A stretch of 64,000 bases of DNA from Aphelocoma coerulescens (Eukaryota > Chordata > Aves > Passeriformes > Corvidae). The notes beneath the pieces were generated by a model. That model saw only the letters and a list, made by a program, of their open reading frames with translations, was not told the DNA's origin and made no database searches. The stretch covers positions 12,705,301 to 12,769,300 of the forward strand of contig NW_027184085.1 of assembly GCF_041296385.1 (NCBI RefSeq). The letters are read 5' to 3'. This document shows, piece by piece, positions 61,701-64,000 of this stretch. The translations under genes and the position numbers were made by a program. The first letter of the stretch is position 1; every line of letters starts with the position of its first letter.

Positions 61701-62951
61701 GAGATTCAGTGTGTTCTGAAACAAGAGAAGGATCACTGAAGTGAGTAAAATCAACTGGAAATGTTTGTATATATATAAAAAAAACCCAAACCACCTAATT
61801 TGCTGTTTGTTAGTCCTGTTGTGCTCATATGAATTCAGTTATTGGTTTCACTACAGGTGATACCAAGCATATACATTTGGTAAAATATTCTATTCATGTA
61901 TGAAAATATTTCAGTGTTCTTGAAAATCATTTAAATACCTGGCTGTAGTGGGTTAACAGATTAGCTGTGTATTCCTAGCAGAATTTACAGTCAAAGCAGT
62001 TCACAAGACATTCTGACCTCTGCCACAAGTTCTGTTTGACAGCTCAAATCTGTTTGCCACCTCTAAAGGTAGTATTGCCTCAGTGCATGTTTTAAATTTA
62101 AGTCTTGAATGAGCATCCCTTTAAAAGGAATCAGTTGTACTTCTTGGATACAATGTTTTGAATAAAAATAAATACATTTCCATTTCAGATGAAAGCAGTG
62201 GCTGGTATGAAGATGTCTTACCAAGTACAACAGGCAATTAATACCTGCCCAAAAGATCCTGTAAGAGGTTTTAGACATGACGAATCGTCCAGTGCACTGT
62301 GTTCACACCTCTACTCCATGATTCGAGGGAACCGTCAACACAGACGAGCCTTTCTAATTTCCTTACTCAACCTCTTTGATGATACTGCAGTAAGCACCAC
62401 ATTTCCTTTACTTAAAAGAAGTTAAAATGCAGTGTTACAAGCTTAAATTCTCCTTTTATGATGTATTTTTATGACATAATTATTGATATCTTTGTCCCCA
62501 ATGTACATTTTTTGCTTTGTAATGTAAGGTATAAATATAAGGTATATAAGCTATTCTATGTAATAGAATGCATGTTACATCACTGTACCTTTTTATACTC
62601 ACTTTGGACTGATCAGAATTAATGTATCTTCAGGTATGACTAAATTTTGCATGTATATATGTTGTTTAGAGTGGGTTTGGGGGCTATATAGAATAAAAAT
62701 TGTGATCATGTTTTTTGTTCTATAATGTTAGGAACACAGGAGAGGTGTATGAATCCAAGATATTTGTACGTGTATTTATATGTAATCTTTTCTTTAACTT
62801 TCAGAAAACGGAGGTGAATATGCTTTTGTACATAGCAGACAATCTAGCCTGTTTTCCTTACCAAACACAGGAAGAGCCACTGTTTATAATGCATCATATA
62901 GACATTACACTATCAGTTTCTGGTAGCAACCTACTACAGTCATTTAAAGAG
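9206..62951 (+). CDS. NIPBL: NIPBL, cohesin loading factor (partial gene, exons 10-43 of 47 by human numbering)
   Basis: NIPBL with MAU2 loads cohesin on chromatin and activates the cohesin ATPase during loop extrusion; it acts in the nucleus. Thirty-four exons in one strand and order were read from the sequence, each with AG acceptor and GT donor and with matching phases. They join to 5810 nt without a stop (1936 codons plus 2 nt finishing an exon 9 codon), matching about human residues 499-2470. Recognised signatures include PVVVL (HP1-binding), [44 protein letters not shown] and SSVRHFAL. The N-terminal MAU2-binding part (exons 2-9) lies upstream and the C-terminal exons 44-47 downstream, so neither start nor stop codon is inside. 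Exon 10 is the fast-evolving, disordered part; the rest is nearly identical to the mammalian protein from memory. Intact frame and splice sites argue for a functional gene and against a pseudogene. Nearest alternative: a W-chromosome gametolog of the same gene. Confidence 0.97.
9550..9744 (+). repeat. Coding tandem repeat, 10-residue QNE(S/N)R units in NIPBL exon 10
   Basis: About six to seven degenerate copies of a ten-residue unit of the form QNE(S/N)RQ(M/T)E(M/L/F)(K/Q), i.e. a 30-nt period with occasional 9-residue copies. The units are rich in Gln, Glu, Lys and Asn and look like a charged disordered or single-helix segment. The human protein has a related but divergent block here. Copies of QMEMKQNE are nearly identical at nucleotide level, which suggests recent slippage or unequal exchange. 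Confidence 0.85.
9775..9873 (+). repeat. Coding tandem repeat, 3 x 33 bp, undecapeptide [11 protein letters not shown] in NIPBL exon 10
   Basis: Exactly three 33-bp units encoding [22 protein letters not shown] and [11 protein letters not shown]. The last unit is the diverged boundary copy also present at the end of the human array. I recall about six copies in human NIPBL, so the array is contracted here. The TP dipeptides are candidate proline-directed phosphorylation sites (inference). Confidence 0.9.
10603..10617 (+). other. HP1-binding PxVxL motif of NIPBL (PVVVL)
   Basis: Codons CCT GTA GTT GTC CTT encode PVVVL within [14 protein letters not shown]. It matches the PxVxL pentapeptide that binds the HP1 chromoshadow-domain dimer, a known property of human NIPBL. 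The motif and its flanks are unchanged although exon 10 around it diverges strongly. Confidence 0.9.
10859..10864 (+). promoter_or_regulatory. Possible intronic polyadenylation signal (AATAAA) after exon 10
   Basis: AATAAA overlaps the TAA that closes the exon 10 read-through frame, 133 nt past the donor. Use would yield a short mRNA encoding the N-terminal and disordered part plus a novel tail of about 45 residues. AATAAA is common by chance in such AT-rich DNA and no strong GU-rich downstream element is evident. Confidence 0.2.
17038..17385 (-). mobile_element. CR1 LINE 3' fragment, antisense
   Basis: Reads as the reverse complement of an avian CR1 3' end: atggtttgggttggaaatga at the 3' terminus, then the cluster around cagagccccatccagcctg, ccagggatggggcagccac and cttctttctaacatctaaac. 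It is 5'-truncated, as usual for CR1, with no poly(A). ORFs crossing it are not genes. Confidence 0.92.
23995..24177 (+). CDS. NIPBL: NIPBL exon 11
   Basis: 183 nt, phase 1 in and out; acceptor ctaatag/GT, donor GAAT/gtaagt. Encodes [19 protein letters not shown], then basic [13 protein letters not shown] and the acidic [13 protein letters not shown], a casein-kinase-2-like Ser/Asp/Glu cluster. Human residues about 1041-1102, same length. Isolated between a 13.3 kb and a 4.4 kb intron. Confidence 0.97.
24426..24460 (+). repeat. T-rich (TTTG)n/poly-T tract
   Basis: Low-complexity run of T with TTTG units ending in 14 or more T, followed by gctttcag. It resembles a strong pyrimidine tract plus acceptor, but no downstream donor close by makes an obvious exon. 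Confidence 0.8.
25421..25525 (+). repeat. (TATCA)n pentanucleotide microsatellite
   Basis: About 21 units of TATCA with an interruption of TATCT TACCA TACCA near 25476-25490 and a final CATCA. Long enough to be length-polymorphic. The 63-codon open frame across it is an artefact of the repeat. Confidence 0.97.
26571..27130 (-). mobile_element. CR1 LINE 3' fragment, antisense (longest copy here)
   Basis: Begins atcacagaatggtttgggtt, the reverse complement of the CR1 3' terminus. It continues through cagcctgtccttgaacattt and the further-5' part typical of longer copies (cactgagccttgaggaacac, ccatccagccaatttcctac). Similarity fades around 27130-27215, so the 5' edge is approximate. Divergent, hence old. 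Confidence 0.9.
28438..28556 (-). mobile_element. Short CR1 LINE 3' fragment, antisense
   Basis: Starts gaatcatagaatcatttagg, the hallmark CR1 3' end in reverse, then ccatcaagtccaatc and catcttttaaatgc. About 120 bp remain; it ends about 70 nt before exon 12. Confidence 0.9.
28627..28824 (+). CDS. NIPBL: NIPBL exon 12
   Basis: 198 nt, phase 1 in and out; acceptor catttctag, donor GAGG/gtaact. Encodes [17 protein letters not shown] followed by an Arg/Ser/His-rich low-complexity segment and [14 protein letters not shown]. The SRKRHKK cluster is an NLS candidate. Human residues about 1102-1168. Confidence 0.96.
29008..29079 (+). CDS. NIPBL: NIPBL exon 13
   Basis: 72 nt, phase 1 in and out; acceptor tctcaattag, donor GAAG/gtaatt. 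Encodes [19 protein letters not shown], a very lysine-rich, NLS-like stretch, then KLTPE. Human residues about 1168-1192. In-frame length means skipping would remove only this basic segment. Confidence 0.96.
29169..29258 (+). CDS. NIPBL: NIPBL exon 14
   Basis: 90 nt, phase 1 in and out; acceptor ttttttttcaccag, donor TTTG/gtaata. Encodes [20 protein letters not shown] then [10 protein letters not shown], the start of the folded helical body of the loader. Human residues about 1192-1222. Confidence 0.96.
29259..30427 (+). other. NIPBL intron 14
   Basis: 1.2 kb, ends in a long T tract before exon 15. A slightly GC-richer patch near 29400-29680 has short open frames without recognisable homology. 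No repeats recognised. Confidence 0.9.
30428..30531 (+). CDS. NIPBL: NIPBL exon 15
   Basis: 104 nt, phase 1 in, phase 0 out; preceded by a long T tract and cttcttaaag; donor AAG/gtacct. Encodes [17 protein letters not shown] and [18 protein letters not shown]. Human residues about 1222-1256. Confidence 0.96.
30532..32013 (+). other. NIPBL intron 15
   Basis: 1.5 kb of ordinary AT-rich intron; nothing recognised. Confidence 0.9.
32014..32100 (+). CDS. NIPBL: NIPBL exon 16
   Basis: 87 nt, 29 codons, phase 0 in and out; acceptor cttgttttag, donor CAT/gtgagt. Encodes [18 protein letters not shown] then [11 protein letters not shown], identical to my recollection of the human segment at about 1257-1285. 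Confidence 0.97.
32101..34279 (+). other. NIPBL intron 16
   Basis: 2.2 kb of AT-rich intron; nothing recognised. Confidence 0.9.
34280..34511 (+). CDS. NIPBL: NIPBL exon 17
   Basis: 232 nt, phase 0 in, phase 1 out; acceptor cttgccttgcag, donor GGTG/gttagt (weaker, gttag). Encodes [39 protein letters not shown] and [19 protein letters not shown], part of the first helical repeats. Human residues about 1286-1363. Confidence 0.97.
34512..35179 (+). other. NIPBL intron 17
   Basis: 668 nt; nothing recognised apart from the acceptor tract. Confidence 0.9.
35180..35331 (+). CDS. NIPBL: NIPBL exon 18
   Basis: 152 nt, phase 1 in, phase 0 out; acceptor tattttatag, donor CAG/gtagct. Encodes [20 protein letters not shown] then [19 protein letters not shown]. 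Human residues about 1363-1413; helical repeat region. Confidence 0.97.
35332..36082 (+). other. NIPBL intron 18
   Basis: 751 nt, more than half of it an antisense CR1 copy (35546-35942). Confidence 0.9.
35546..35942 (-). mobile_element. CR1 LINE 3' fragment, antisense
   Basis: Starts agaatcatttacactggaaa, then ctaaaccacatccttaaac, cagcctgttcccatccttga and, toward the 5' side, ctcacctggctgcaccctcc. This is the reverse complement of a CR1 3' region of about 400 bp. It begins about 215 nt after exon 18. Confidence 0.9.
36083..36163 (+). CDS. NIPBL: NIPBL exon 19
   Basis: 81 nt, 27 codons, phase 0 in and out; acceptor ccattaatag, donor GCA/gtaagt. Encodes [18 protein letters not shown] and LCAIKLVTA. 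Human residues about 1414-1440. Confidence 0.97.
36164..37256 (+). other. NIPBL intron 19
   Basis: 1.1 kb of very AT-rich intron; nothing recognised. Confidence 0.9.
37257..37357 (+). CDS. NIPBL: NIPBL exon 20
   Basis: 101 nt, phase 0 in, phase 2 out; acceptor ctattaaatag (short pyrimidine tract), donor TTCAG/gtaact. Encodes [20 protein letters not shown] then [13 protein letters not shown]. Human residues about 1441-1474. Confidence 0.97.
37358..38449 (+). other. NIPBL intron 20
   Basis: 1.1 kb; nothing recognised. Confidence 0.9.
38450..38588 (+). CDS. NIPBL: NIPBL exon 21
   Basis: 139 nt, phase 2 in, phase 0 out; acceptor cttttcttattaacag, donor AAA/gtaaga. Encodes [20 protein letters not shown] and an acidic loop [12 protein letters not shown] that varies modestly from human. 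Residues about 1474-1520. Confidence 0.97.
38790..38872 (+). CDS. NIPBL: NIPBL exon 22
   Basis: 83 nt, phase 0 in, phase 2 out; acceptor gttatttttag, donor AAGAA/gtaagt. Encodes [20 protein letters not shown] and FLSIFLKK. Human residues about 1521-1548. Only 201 nt of intron separate it from exon 21. Confidence 0.97.
38873..39940 (+). other. NIPBL intron 22
   Basis: 1.1 kb; a T/G-rich low-complexity tract at about 39440-39488, otherwise nothing recognised. Confidence 0.9.
39440..39488 (+). repeat. T-rich (TTTGG)/poly-T tract
   Basis: Runs of T up to 11 separated by GG or GTTG. Low complexity only. Confidence 0.8.
39941..40073 (+). CDS. NIPBL: NIPBL exon 23
   Basis: 133 nt, phase 2 in, phase 0 out; acceptor cattttcttttcaacag, donor TTG/gtaagg. 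Encodes [20 protein letters not shown] then [19 protein letters not shown]. Human residues about 1548-1592. Confidence 0.97.
40074..40985 (+). other. NIPBL intron 23
   Basis: 912 nt; contains a short (AG)n run near 40790-40803; nothing else recognised. Confidence 0.9.
40986..41129 (+). CDS. NIPBL: NIPBL exon 24
   Basis: 144 nt, 48 codons, phase 0 in and out; acceptor tgcttttcttag, donor CAG/gtgtga. Encodes [39 protein letters not shown] and GSIARILKQ. Human residues about 1593-1640. Confidence 0.97.
41590..42590 (-). mobile_element. Avian LTR-type interspersed repeat (endogenous-retrovirus derived), antisense
   Basis: About 1 kb, clearly GC-richer than its surroundings. On the + strand it opens gggttgatgctggccagatg, then ggttcatggtttgagataag and aaatcagagcatgataatga. 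A middle section has degenerate tandem units of the type tccatcccatggg and gcagtccttcaagg, then ctgaccttggtgtctgcagg, and it ends near ccagtaccaaaaccaggcca. I recognise this as a family abundant in bird genomes and behaving as an ERV LTR; the family name is uncertain. Edges and orientation are approximate. The 195- and 172-codon + frames inside have no intact retroviral domain and arise from GC-rich repeat DNA. Confidence 0.75.
44203..44243. repeat. (TA)n tract with central TGTG, self-complementary
   Basis: Two TA runs of about 18 and 15 nt flank atgtgtat. Simple repeat able to form a hairpin or cruciform; likely length-variable. Confidence 0.9.
44671..44760 (+). CDS. NIPBL: NIPBL exon 25
   Basis: 90 nt, 30 codons, phase 0 in and out; acceptor ctacttctgacag, donor GTG/gtaatt. 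Encodes [19 protein letters not shown] then [11 protein letters not shown]. Human residues about 1641-1670. Follows the 3.5 kb intron holding the GC-rich LTR-type repeat. Confidence 0.97.
44985..45199 (+). CDS. NIPBL: NIPBL exon 26
   Basis: 215 nt, phase 0 in, phase 2 out; acceptor ctctatttctccag, donor TTAAA/gtatgt. Encodes [39 protein letters not shown] and [20 protein letters not shown]. Human residues about 1671-1742. Confidence 0.97.
45301..45403 (+). CDS. NIPBL: NIPBL exon 27
   Basis: 103 nt, phase 2 in, phase 0 out; acceptor ggaatttatttcag, donor CAG/gtaaac. Encodes [20 protein letters not shown] then [14 protein letters not shown], leading into the first annotated HEAT repeat (human about 1767-1805). 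Confidence 0.97.
45404..46268 (+). other. NIPBL intron 27
   Basis: 865 nt; nothing recognised. Confidence 0.9.
46269..46367 (+). CDS. NIPBL: NIPBL exon 28
   Basis: 99 nt, 33 codons, phase 0 in and out; acceptor ttgttctgttctag, donor AGG/gtaaaa. Encodes [20 protein letters not shown] and [13 protein letters not shown], most of the first HEAT repeat; apparently identical to human from memory. Confidence 0.97.
46459..46605 (+). CDS. NIPBL: NIPBL exon 29
   Basis: 147 nt, 49 codons, phase 0 in and out; acceptor gttctttttag, donor TTG/gtacgg. Encodes [40 protein letters not shown] and YDMLIERIL, part of the second HEAT repeat (human about 1843-1881). A solo LTR sits about 250 nt downstream in the next intron. 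Confidence 0.97.
46857..47443 (-). mobile_element. Solo LTR of an avian endogenous retrovirus, antisense
   Basis: 587 bp bounded by an imperfect terminal inverted repeat: tgtcatggtttaag at the left and ctttaacctggaca at the right, i.e. TG...CA ends. It holds the typical patches accactcagctgctcactca, ggaatatctctttggccagt, caggtcacctgtcctgg and gtgttatcaacac of a common bird LTR. A TATATAAA box on the minus strand (47163-47170) sets the orientation. An A/T-rich AAT-type tract (about 46994-47056) sits in the downstream part. No internal retroviral genes and no clear target-site duplication were seen, so this is a single LTR left by recombination. Confidence 0.85.
47163..47170 (-). promoter_or_regulatory. 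TATA box of the solo LTR
   Basis: TATATAAA on the minus strand about 280 nt inside the U3-side end of the LTR, where an LTR promoter would be. Whether it is active is unknown; transcripts would run antisense to NIPBL toward exon 29. Confidence 0.45.
48242..48376 (+). CDS. NIPBL: NIPBL exon 30
   Basis: 135 nt, 45 codons, phase 0 in and out; acceptor ttctttctctttacag, donor AAG/gtagaa. Encodes [39 protein letters not shown] and DEEGIK; HEAT array. Confidence 0.97.
48377..49740 (+). other. NIPBL intron 30
   Basis: 1.4 kb of AT-rich intron; nothing recognised. Confidence 0.9.
49741..49839 (+). CDS. NIPBL: NIPBL exon 31
   Basis: 99 nt, 33 codons, phase 0 in and out; acceptor ttattttccttcag, donor GTG/gtatgt. 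Encodes [20 protein letters not shown] and [13 protein letters not shown]. Human residues about 1904-1936. Confidence 0.97.
50666..50723. repeat. Compound simple repeat (TATA)/(TAAA)n/(TG)n
   Basis: Runs atatgtgtatatatacacat, then four TAAA units, then tgtgtgtgtg, abutting the 5' edge of the CR1 copy. Confidence 0.85.
50727..51018 (+). mobile_element. CR1 LINE 3' fragment, sense (only + strand copy)
   Basis: Runs through gacacaagggaatggcctga, ggaaaaggttcttcatccag, gagcactggaacaggctcct, cagggaagtggtcacaacat and gagttggacttgatgatcct, and ends gattctatgat. This is the complete CR1 3' end with its terminal motif and no poly(A). Cleaner match than the antisense copies, so perhaps younger. Confidence 0.95.
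51368..51421 (+). CDS. NIPBL: NIPBL exon 32 (smallest exon in the window)
   Basis: 54 nt, 18 codons, phase 0 in and out; acceptor aaaatacttatag with a poor pyrimidine tract, donor AAT/gtaagt. Encodes [18 protein letters not shown], unchanged from human (about 1937-1954). Skipping would be in frame. A sense-oriented CR1 copy ends about 350 nt upstream. Confidence 0.96.
51422..52537 (+). other. NIPBL intron 32
   Basis: 1.1 kb; nothing recognised. Confidence 0.9.
52538..52646 (+). CDS. NIPBL: NIPBL exon 33
   Basis: 109 nt, phase 0 in, phase 1 out; acceptor ttcatctgctacag, donor TCAG/gtaata. Encodes [20 protein letters not shown] and [16 protein letters not shown]; third HEAT repeat (human about 1945-1984) spans exons 32-33. 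Confidence 0.97.
52647..53208 (+). other. NIPBL intron 33
   Basis: 562 nt; nothing recognised. Confidence 0.9.
53209..53345 (+). CDS. NIPBL: NIPBL exon 34
   Basis: 137 nt, phase 1 in, phase 0 out; acceptor tctaatcttttgcag, donor AGT/gtaagt. Encodes [20 protein letters not shown] then [19 protein letters not shown]. Human residues about 1991-2036. Confidence 0.97.
53346..54829 (+). other. NIPBL intron 34
   Basis: 1.5 kb; a moderately GC-richer patch at about 53800-54010 (around gagcagggcaggatcatgca) may be an old repeat I do not recognise. Otherwise nothing. Confidence 0.85.
54830..54970 (+). CDS. NIPBL: NIPBL exon 35
   Basis: 141 nt, 47 codons, phase 0 in and out; acceptor gctgttttttcag, donor ACA/gtaagt. 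Encodes [39 protein letters not shown] and LIIKYGMT. Human residues about 2037-2083. Confidence 0.97.
54971..55282 (+). other. NIPBL intron 35
   Basis: 312 nt; nothing recognised. Confidence 0.9.
55283..55376 (+). CDS. NIPBL: NIPBL exon 36
   Basis: 94 nt, phase 0 in, phase 1 out; acceptor tctttcttgcttctag, donor TATG/gtaagt. Encodes [20 protein letters not shown] then [11 protein letters not shown]. Human residues about 2084-2115. Confidence 0.97.
55487..55641 (+). CDS. NIPBL: NIPBL exon 37
   Basis: 155 nt, phase 1 in, phase 0 out; acceptor tttattttactgcag, donor AAG/gtaaaa. Encodes [40 protein letters not shown] and [10 protein letters not shown]. Only 110 nt of intron precede it. Human residues about 2115-2166. 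Confidence 0.97.
55902..55992 (+). CDS. NIPBL: NIPBL exon 38
   Basis: 91 nt, phase 0 in, phase 1 out; acceptor ttttaatttgctcag, donor CTTG/gtaaga. Encodes [20 protein letters not shown] and [10 protein letters not shown]. Human residues about 2167-2197; helical repeat. Confidence 0.97.
55993..59140 (+). other. NIPBL intron 38 (3.1 kb)
   Basis: Contains a TG/TATG tract (57149-57184), an 89-codon hydrophobic open frame (56738-57007) and an 88-codon open frame just upstream of exon 39 (58839-59105). Neither frame shows splice sites or recognised homology. Confidence 0.9.
57149..57184. repeat. (TG)n/(TATGTG)n simple repeat
   Basis: About 36 nt of TGTGTA and TGTATG units, imperfect. Confidence 0.9.
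59141..59314 (+). CDS. NIPBL: NIPBL exon 39
   Basis: 174 nt, phase 1 in and out; acceptor cttttctccacccttag, donor GACT/gtaagt. Encodes [40 protein letters not shown] and [18 protein letters not shown]. Fourth annotated HEAT repeat (human about 2227-2267) starts here. Preceded by a 3.1 kb intron. Confidence 0.97.
59315..59830 (+). other. NIPBL intron 39
   Basis: 516 nt; nothing recognised. Confidence 0.9.
59831..60021 (+). CDS. NIPBL: NIPBL exon 40
   Basis: 191 nt, phase 1 in, phase 0 out; acceptor gtcctttttacag, donor CAG/gtatga. Encodes [40 protein letters not shown] and [17 protein letters not shown]. The Arg codon CGC at 59959-59961 aligns with human Arg2298, a position altered in Cornelia de Lange syndrome, and is conserved. 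HEAT region. Confidence 0.97.
60022..60764 (+). other. NIPBL intron 40
   Basis: 743 nt; nothing recognised. Confidence 0.9.
60765..60872 (+). CDS. NIPBL: NIPBL exon 41
   Basis: 108 nt, 36 codons, phase 0 in and out; acceptor atttgtttttcaag (AAG type), donor CAT/gtaagt. Encodes [20 protein letters not shown] then [16 protein letters not shown], most of the fifth HEAT repeat (human about 2313-2351). Confidence 0.97.
60873..62188 (+). other. NIPBL intron 41
   Basis: 1.3 kb; a 118-codon minus frame (61438-61794) looks like chance; nothing recognised. Confidence 0.9.
62189..62389 (+). CDS. NIPBL: NIPBL exon 42
   Basis: 201 nt, 67 codons, phase 0 in and out; acceptor acatttccatttcag, donor GCA/gtaagc. 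Encodes [20 protein letters not shown], then [20 protein letters not shown], then [19 protein letters not shown]. From memory human has Leu where this copy has Pro after INTC (codon 62249-62251). Human residues about 2355-2421. Confidence 0.97.
62390..62804 (+). other. NIPBL intron 42
   Basis: 415 nt; nothing recognised. Confidence 0.9.
62805..62951 (+). CDS. NIPBL: NIPBL exon 43
   Basis: 147 nt, 49 codons, phase 0 in and out; acceptor cttttctttaactttcag, donor GAG/gtatgt. Encodes [40 protein letters not shown] and SNLLQSFKE. Human residues about 2422-2470. Last exon in the window; exon 44 (basic, Ser-rich C-terminal tail) was not found before 64000. Confidence 0.97.
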
Positions 62952-64000
62952 GTATGTGCATTTATATTTTAGTATATTTATTATGGTGGAAATAAGTTTC
63001 TCTATAATGTGGTCAATTTTTCAATGGCTGCAGTACCATTATTATGGTGTAAACCAGTTGCATTACTTTGCATGTAACCAATAGTAATAAAACAAGTCTG
63101 TTCTGACCTGTATCTGGTAGACACTAGAAAACTTTACTTACATTGATGCTTATATTATTAGAAAAGAATTATGAGTTTTGAGATCAAGTCTATATAATTT
63201 CCCAGTATGGCTGAATAACAGTTGAGTGTATGCATCTGAAAGCACATGAACCCAGAATCATCAAGGAATACTAGTTTGTCGTGGTTGTTTGTAAAATTTT
63301 AACAATAAAATCCAGTTTGCAGTTTATTTCATTGTCAAGTAGCTGATGGCAGTTGTGTTCGTGTTGCCTAAGAGATTTAAAAGGCACTGTTTATTGCAAG
63401 AGAGGAGCGGACAGTATTTCTTAAGGGAGCACATAAGAACCTTAATCATGATAGAGTGCCTGTTGTTATGGCAACACACAAGCCTGTAAGTGAGAGTCTT
63501 CTGCTTCTTAAAGACTTCAGTGTCTTCCTTTCCTAAATGACTTTTACCGTAGAAGATGCAAATTGTCAGGAACCAAACCAGTTTCTAGAATGTCCAGTTT
63601 GACTAATAAATACAAGTCAGAGTTGATGCCTGAAAGTTCACTGCCTGAAAAGTACTGTCCTTTAAACTCTCACCCTACCAAAGTTGAGTTTTAATCTGCT
63701 AGAAAGAGACGATGCATTCTTCAGGTTGAGAACCAGTGTGTAGCACCCAGCACCAAAAGGTTGAGATCTCGATTAGGTCTGTGTCATGAAAAATCATACT
63801 GTGTGCAGTAATAATGCATGTGTGAAATTTTGAAGATGTACAAGTAGTAGAACTAATCATAAAATCATAATGGAAGAACCTTAAAGATCACCGCATTCCA
63901 ACCACCTGTTATGGGCAGGGACACCTTCCATTAGACCAGGTTGTTCAGAGCCCCACCCAGCCTGGCCTTGAACATTGCCAGGCATAGGGCAGCTGATTAT
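62952..64000 (+). other. NIPBL intron 43 (5' part, cut by window end)
   Basis: Starts at the exon 43 donor gtatgt. Its last 145 nt are an antisense CR1 copy. No sequence encoding the basic, serine-rich exon 44 (SMVKDKRKERK-like) was found. Confidence 0.9.
63856..64000 (-). mobile_element. CR1 LINE 3' fragment, antisense, cut by window end
   Basis: Reads atcataaaatcataatggaa, then cattagaccaggttgttcag, agccccacccagcctggcct and gaacattgccaggc, the reverse complement of a CR1 3' end. It continues past the window. Confidence 0.93.

Noticed and set aside
61438..61794. 118-codon minus-strand open frame
   Set aside because: Intronic, no recognised domain, no conserved context; length is within chance expectation for a 64 kb window.
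62952..64000. Search for NIPBL exon 44
   Set aside because: No basic, serine-rich exon was found; intron 43 extends past the window.

Overview
The window is a stretch of vertebrate, almost certainly avian, genomic DNA. It carries the middle and most of the 3' part of NIPBL (Nipped-B-like, the SCC2-family cohesin loader) on the + strand. The bird assignment rests on the repeats: several CR1 LINE 3' ends with the terminal ATTCTATG-type motif, and two LTR-type repeats of a kind I associate with bird endogenous retroviruses. The low overall repeat load and AT-rich introns also fit. No other gene, RNA gene, CRISPR array or prokaryotic feature could be supported.

Layout. Positions 1-9205 are intron 9 (human exon numbering), cut by the window edge. 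The large exon 10 lies at 9206-10726 and encodes the low-complexity, charged region with two tandem peptide-repeat blocks and the HP1-binding PVVVL motif. After a 13.3 kb intron come exons 11-16 (23995-32100): acidic and basic linkers, an NLS-like basic cluster, and the start of the folded part. Exons 17-43 (34280-62951) encode the alpha-helical hook/HEAT-repeat body that binds SMC1/SMC3/RAD21 and stimulates the cohesin ATPase. Exon 44 onward (the C-terminus) lies beyond the window, and 62952-64000 is intron 43 ending inside a CR1 copy.

All 34 exons have AG/GT boundaries and compatible phases. Joined, they give 5810 nt: 2 nt completing a codon begun in exon 9, plus 1936 codons, with no stop and no frameshift. 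From remembered human exon sizes, every exon except exon 10 has the same length as in human. Exon 10 is 105 nt (35 codons) shorter, largely because it has fewer 11-residue PETPKQK repeats.

Introns hold six CR1 fragments (five antisense to the gene, one sense), a complete-looking 587 bp solo LTR (antisense), a roughly 1 kb GC-rich LTR-type repeat (antisense), a TATCA pentanucleotide microsatellite and small TA/TG/T-rich tracts. The points most worth a second look are a 66-nt cryptic exon with an in-frame stop in intron 9, a read-through open frame from exon 10 whose stop overlaps an AATAAA signal, the exon 10 repeat contraction, and the likely sex-chromosome location (Z, or the W gametolog) of this dosage-sensitive gene.
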